Source: Planctomycetota bacterium (GTDB taxonomy: Bacteria > Planctomycetota > Phycisphaerae > Sedimentisphaerales > Anaerohalosphaeraceae). From it: a stretch of 9,811 nt of DNA. Position 1 is the first letter of the stretch; the number at the start of each line of letters is the position of its first letter. The stretch covers positions 1 to 9,811 of the forward strand of contig JAGHBX010000243.1 in the NCBI GenBank assembly GCA_021160785.1. Direction: 5' to 3'. Below, one piece after another: positions 7,161 through 9,811 of the stretch. The notes below the pieces were generated by a model, which saw only the letters and a program-made list of their open reading frames with translations, had not been told where the DNA came from and ran no database searches. A program made the position numbers and the translations under genes.

Positions 7161-9119
7161 CTATCTCTCGACGGGCTTAACTCGGTAGAGCCTGAAATTT
7201 GCCTGCGATGAAGTGAACAACGCCTCAAAATATCGCTCGGCAAGATCATCGCCTATATTGTCGCAACGCTCCACGATATACAGGTCTTTCCCCGCAAGAG
7301 TGTCGGCTATCTGGCGGTGATTTAACGAATGGTCACGGCCAAAAATACCGTCAGCAATCGTTTTGCGCCGCTCATAGAGCGCTTGGTCGTATCCATTGTA
7401 AAAATCGAGATCCCTCACCGTCAGCCCGTAGCCCATTCTTGACTGATCGTCGGGCCGGTCAAGAGCGACCCATAGGCCTCGCCGGGCGAAAACGGGCAGC
7501 TTCCACTGCGTGTCGATGAAAGCACTTTTAGTGGTGGTATTCTTCTTAATCCATTGGTAAAAGGCATCTTCCTCGGCATCCGAGACATGTATGTCAATGC
7601 CCTTTTCTTCAAAATAGATTCCCCGTTTGTAATAAAGCAGAGGCGCATTTCCTGTGGCTTTCAGTTTCTGGCTCAAGTCGGCATACGAAGGATAGAGACA
7701 CAGCAGCAGCAGAATGAAAAGGACGATCATGGGCAGACGCTGCCCGATGGCGTAAAGCGCTACCCCTCCTACGATGCCAATCGTCGCCGCCGCTAACAGA
7801 TAGAACTTGTACTCGCCCCGGTACCAGGAATGGACAAAGAAATAGGATGCGGTCGTCGCTGCGGCGATGGCGAGGACTATCGCAAAAGACTGCTTGTCGA
7901 GATTCTTGAGCAGCCATCGCCGGCAAACAAATATCAATACAAGCAGCGGGCCCAGACCGACCAGGAAGTTCGCCATGTTCTCTCCGGCGGCATAGATATT
8001 AAAGAGTTGCACGTTCTGGCCTACCGCGGCGGTGGTCGAGAACACGTAGCCGCCCACCGAAAGACACGCGACCACGCTGACAAGTAACAGAACAAAAAGG
8101 GGCCTGTAGGACAGCCCGAACCAGCCGGTCCCGCCCAAAACAACCCGGAGAAAGCAGATGGCCAGGACAGCAGCGACCATGCCCGGTAGAAAAGCTACGT
8201 AAAAGAAGCCGCACCCTGCCAGAGAAACGGCTATGACCATGCCGAAGAGCCAAGGCCTTTTATCCTGAAAGAGTCGGATTAGGGCGTAAACGAAAAGGAA
8301 GAAGAAAACCAGGCCTATCGGAACAGCGTTGAGATTTGAAAACTTCCAGAAAGCAGGGGTCGCCTTGTTTTCTGCATGGGCCAGGTGGAGCAGGCCTCCA
8401 AGCAATGTCAGGATTTTCCTGCTGAAGACAGTTGTGCCGAAGATGGCGATCACTGCCGAGAAGAGATTGGCTTTATGATTGTTAATCAACTGCCGGGATA
8501 TCCGGTGGACAAGGAAGATGACCAGTCCCAGGGAAACCACATTCACCGCAGCATAAGAATAGAAAGGAGTGATGTTGAATATCCTCGACAGCATTGCGAC
8601 CAGCCAAGGCGTCCCCCAGGGATAGTGAGCCGGATATCCGGCAAAATAAGGGTCCCCCGGCGGCACAGAGCCGTTTAGGATCTGATAGACGATGCTGCAG
8701 CGAAAAAGGCCGTGTTTTGAATAGACCCTGAAATTGGGATTCAGGAAATACATCATTACGAGAATCGCCATGCCGAAAAAAACAAGCCAAATGACGTTGA
8801 ACGCTTTCTCCGAGAAAACAAGCCTGTATAAAACTACGGCCATTCCAAAGCACACGGAGACCATCAGAGTCAGCCTGAAGAAAACACCGTCGCCTATTTG
8901 CTGATAATGCTCGACGGGATACTTATGCTGAAACTGGATCAGGTTTTGAAGCGTCTCCGGGCCTTTGCCGTCATATATGGCCTCAATGAGAATATGGCCG
9001 AAGCACTCGTGAACAATCCACCCAACAATCAGCGCCCCCAGAAAAACCAGGGCCGTAACAGTCACAAGGCGATCTCTTTTCGAACACGTCTTGGTCTTGT
9101 TTGTCAATTCTTGTTCCAT
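7161..9119 (-). CDS. Polytopic membrane protein, GT-C-type glycosyltransferase-like (652 aa)
   Basis: About a dozen hydrophobic helices span residues 18-480; a soluble, probably extracytoplasmic C-terminal domain of about 160 residues follows. The most telling part is 'HGLFR' (136-140) followed by 'PPGDPYFAGYPAHYPWG' (153-169). It resembles the 'HG..R..PP..P..AG.PL.Y.W/Y' segment I know from uncharacterised GT-C-like membrane families such as DUF2298 and DUF6541. An early extracytoplasmic loop (residues 39-80) rich in Glu, Asp and His also fits GT-C enzymes, which use polyprenyl-phosphate sugars as donors. 'FYQWIKKNT' (520-528) begins the C-terminal domain, as in related proteins. I prefer ATG 9119; GTG 9137 would add six residues. 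Neither has a clear Shine-Dalgarno sequence. It has its own promoter and lies 258 bases before the transketolase operon. An O-antigen-polymerase-like or other transport role cannot be excluded; no catalytic residue is certain. Confidence 0.75.
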   Translation of the reverse strand: MEQELTNKTKTCSKRDRLVTVTALVFLGALIVGWIVHECFGHILIEAIYDGKGPETLQNLIQFQHKYPVEHYQQIGDGVFFRLTLMVSVCFGMAVVLYRLVFSEKAFNVIWLVFFGMAILVMMYFLNPNFRVYSKHGLFRCSIVYQILNGSVPPGDPYFAGYPAHYPWGTPWLVAMLSRIFNITPFYSYAAVNVVSLGLVIFLVHRISRQLINNHKANLFSAVIAIFGTTVFSRKILTLLGGLLHLAHAENKATPAFWKFSNLNAVPIGLVFFFLFVYALIRLFQDKRPWLFGMVIAVSLAGCGFFYVAFLPGMVAAVLAICFLRVVLGGTGWFGLSYRPLFVLLLVSVVACLSVGGYVFSTTAAVGQNVQLFNIYAAGENMANFLVGLGPLLVLIFVCRRWLLKNLDKQSFAIVLAIAAATTASYFFVHSWYRGEYKFYLLAAATIGIVGGVALYAIGQRLPMIVLFILLLLCLYPSYADLSQKLKATGNAPLLYYKRGIYFEEKGIDIHVSDAEEDAFYQWIKKNTTTKSAFIDTQWKLPVFARRGLWVALDRPDDQSRMGYGLTVRDLDFYNGYDQALYERRKTIADGIFGRDHSLNHRQIADTLAGKDLYIVERCDNIGDDLAERYFEALFTSSQANFRLYRVKPVER

Positions 9120-9530
9120 GTTATGCACTTGATTCACTCAAACACATCGATACTACACCCGTATACGCTGCAATCGCAAAACGTAGCTAAAAGTTCCCGA
9201 ACTCCGAAATTCAATCTGTAAACAGCAATACGGTATACACAACCATTTGTTCGGTCACGCATTATATGGATTCCGACGGTAGACGTCAACCATTGTGGCA
9301 AAATAGATTTGTTTTGCCCGCGGCAAGTGTCAGACTCGGTGCGGATAACGCTGTAAAGATTGGGTGGATCAGCAACATTTTTTCTGTAATTTTTTTTTCA
9401 TGCCATCTTGTATCATCCGGTATCATGCTGTGTCAGTTAGTGCCACACCTGTTTTGGCTGACATTTCTCCTCTGTACACCTCTACTGTCGACTACCATGC
9501 AATAAGTCTTGTACGTGATTTATACAACTC
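9120..9530. other. Intergenic region with promoter for the membrane protein gene
   Basis: This 411-base stretch has no supported gene. It holds the leftward promoter at 9261-9289 and a leader of about 135 bases containing GTATAC at 9161-9166 and again at 9233-9238. Further right are T-runs of six (9378-9383) and nine (9390-9398) without a preceding stem, and TATCAT occurs twice in direct orientation, 10 bases apart (9411-9416 and 9421-9426). A weak 79-codon plus-strand frame (9266-9505) has no ribosome site, and its first codon lies in the -10 box of the promoter. Confidence 0.6.
9261..9289 (-). promoter_or_regulatory. Strong sigma70-type promoter for the GT-C-like membrane protein gene
   Basis: Minus-strand TTGACG (9289-9284), a 17-base spacer and a perfect TATAAT (9266-9261): eleven of twelve consensus bases with ideal spacing. 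Transcription would start near 9254, leaving a leader of about 135 bases before ATG 9119. Confidence 0.8.
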
Positions 9531-9811
9531 ATGATTGCCAATAGCCAATAGCTGACAGCGAAAAACAACTTGAAGCAAACAGAAAGAATGCACTACATTC
9601 TACGGGGCCACGCACCGCCGAAGGTAAGGCCATTGTCTCCGGCACGGTTTCAGACCCCCTCGAATCGTTATCGATGGTGAATACGCAGACGAGACCATTT
9701 TTACCAAACAAACCCATTTTGATCCGTCCACTGATGACCCGCTTCCAGCAAATATGCCACCTGTCCGATCCCTCGGCGACGTCGTCGCCGCTGATCTCAG
9801 GGGTGCAAATA
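9531..9811 (+). pseudogene. Frame-broken remnant of an 'ANRxNA..STGPxTxEGK..HG' family gene, running off the right edge
   Basis: Three plus-strand frames together read as one protein. ATG 9531 gives MIANS and meets a TAG at 9549. Codons from 9560 in another frame read EKQLEANRKNALHSTGPRT and then AEGKA, ending at 9631. From 9637 a third frame reads LRHGF, then 'IVIDGEYADETIF' and on to the edge in good protein-like sequence. Family members usually read EGK(A)xSxxNALRHG without a break. Removing 14 bases (9546-9559) would join MIANS to EKQLEANRKN exactly. About 13 bases seem missing between EGKA and LRHG. The second frame has no ATG, GTG or TTG between its TAG (9542) and the motif, and the third has a TAA at 9625 with no start after it. 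It is therefore broken at least twice, unless the assembly is wrong. The family's function is unknown to me; this copy faces away from the glycan cluster. Confidence 0.7.
9539..9559 (+). repeat. 7-base tandem repeat at the start of the pseudogene
   Basis: CAATAGC occurs twice head to tail (9539-9545, 9546-9552), followed by a diverged third unit TGACAGC (9553-9559). The second and third units make up the 14 bases whose removal restores the reading frame, which fits slippage or duplication as the cause of the lesion. Confidence 0.6.

Noticed and set aside
9378..9398. T-runs as a rho-independent terminator
   Set aside because: No stem precedes either run and no plus-strand gene ends there.
9266..9505. 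79-codon plus-strand frame in the intergenic region
   Set aside because: No ribosome site, first codon inside the -10 box of a strong minus-strand promoter, and a translation without recognisable features. A small hydrophobic peptide is not impossible but is unsupported.
9529..9811. Minus-strand frame open to the right edge (62-codon version ends at 9717)
   Set aside because: The plus strand carries the family motif STGPRTAEGK and LRHG in this interval; the minus-strand translation looks like its shadow.

Overview
The window looks like part of a surface-polysaccharide (O-antigen, capsule or exopolysaccharide) gene cluster from a Gram-negative-type bacterium of middling GC content (about half G+C by eye). 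All intact genes lie on the minus strand, so transcription runs from right to left. There is no ribosomal RNA, tRNA, CRISPR array or recognisable insertion sequence. The lineage cannot be fixed. The only taxonomic hint is a decayed gene at the right edge with the 'ANRxNA..STGPxT.EGK..HG' motif. To my knowledge this motif is common in Planctomycetota and some other environmental phyla. It is a weak hint.

Layout from right to left. At 9531-9811 (plus strand, running off the edge) is a broken remnant of that motif family. A strong sigma70-type promoter (TTGACG, 17 bases, TATAAT) at 9261-9289 faces left and drives a 652-residue polytopic membrane protein with GT-C glycosyltransferase character (7161-9119). 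A second promoter (TTGAAT, 17 bases, TATACT) at 7001-7029 starts a compact five-gene operon. Its genes are the N-terminal half of a split transketolase (6129-6902), the C-terminal half (5227-6132, ATGA overlap), a fusion of an extended short-chain dehydrogenase with an ArnC/GtrB-like glycosyltransferase (3261-5225), a zinc-ribbon methyltransferase (2338-3243) and a second methyltransferase (1587-2309). After a 317-base gap comes a Wzx/MOP-type polysaccharide flippase (1-1269, cut by the left edge). It carries about 105-110 extra residues between its third and fourth membrane helices.

How the genes may work together (inference). The split transketolase would move a two-carbon ketol unit on or off a sugar or nucleotide sugar, and the SDR domain would reduce, epimerise or dehydrate it. 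The fused GT2 domain, whose two C-terminal membrane helices resemble polyprenyl-phosphate sugar synthases, would load the sugar on a lipid carrier. The methyltransferases would decorate it, the flippase would move lipid-linked glycan across the membrane, and the GT-C-like protein could use a lipid-phosphate sugar on the outer face. The most interesting points are the SDR-GT2 fusion beside a dedicated split transketolase, the large insertion in the flippase, and the doubly frame-broken gene at the right edge.
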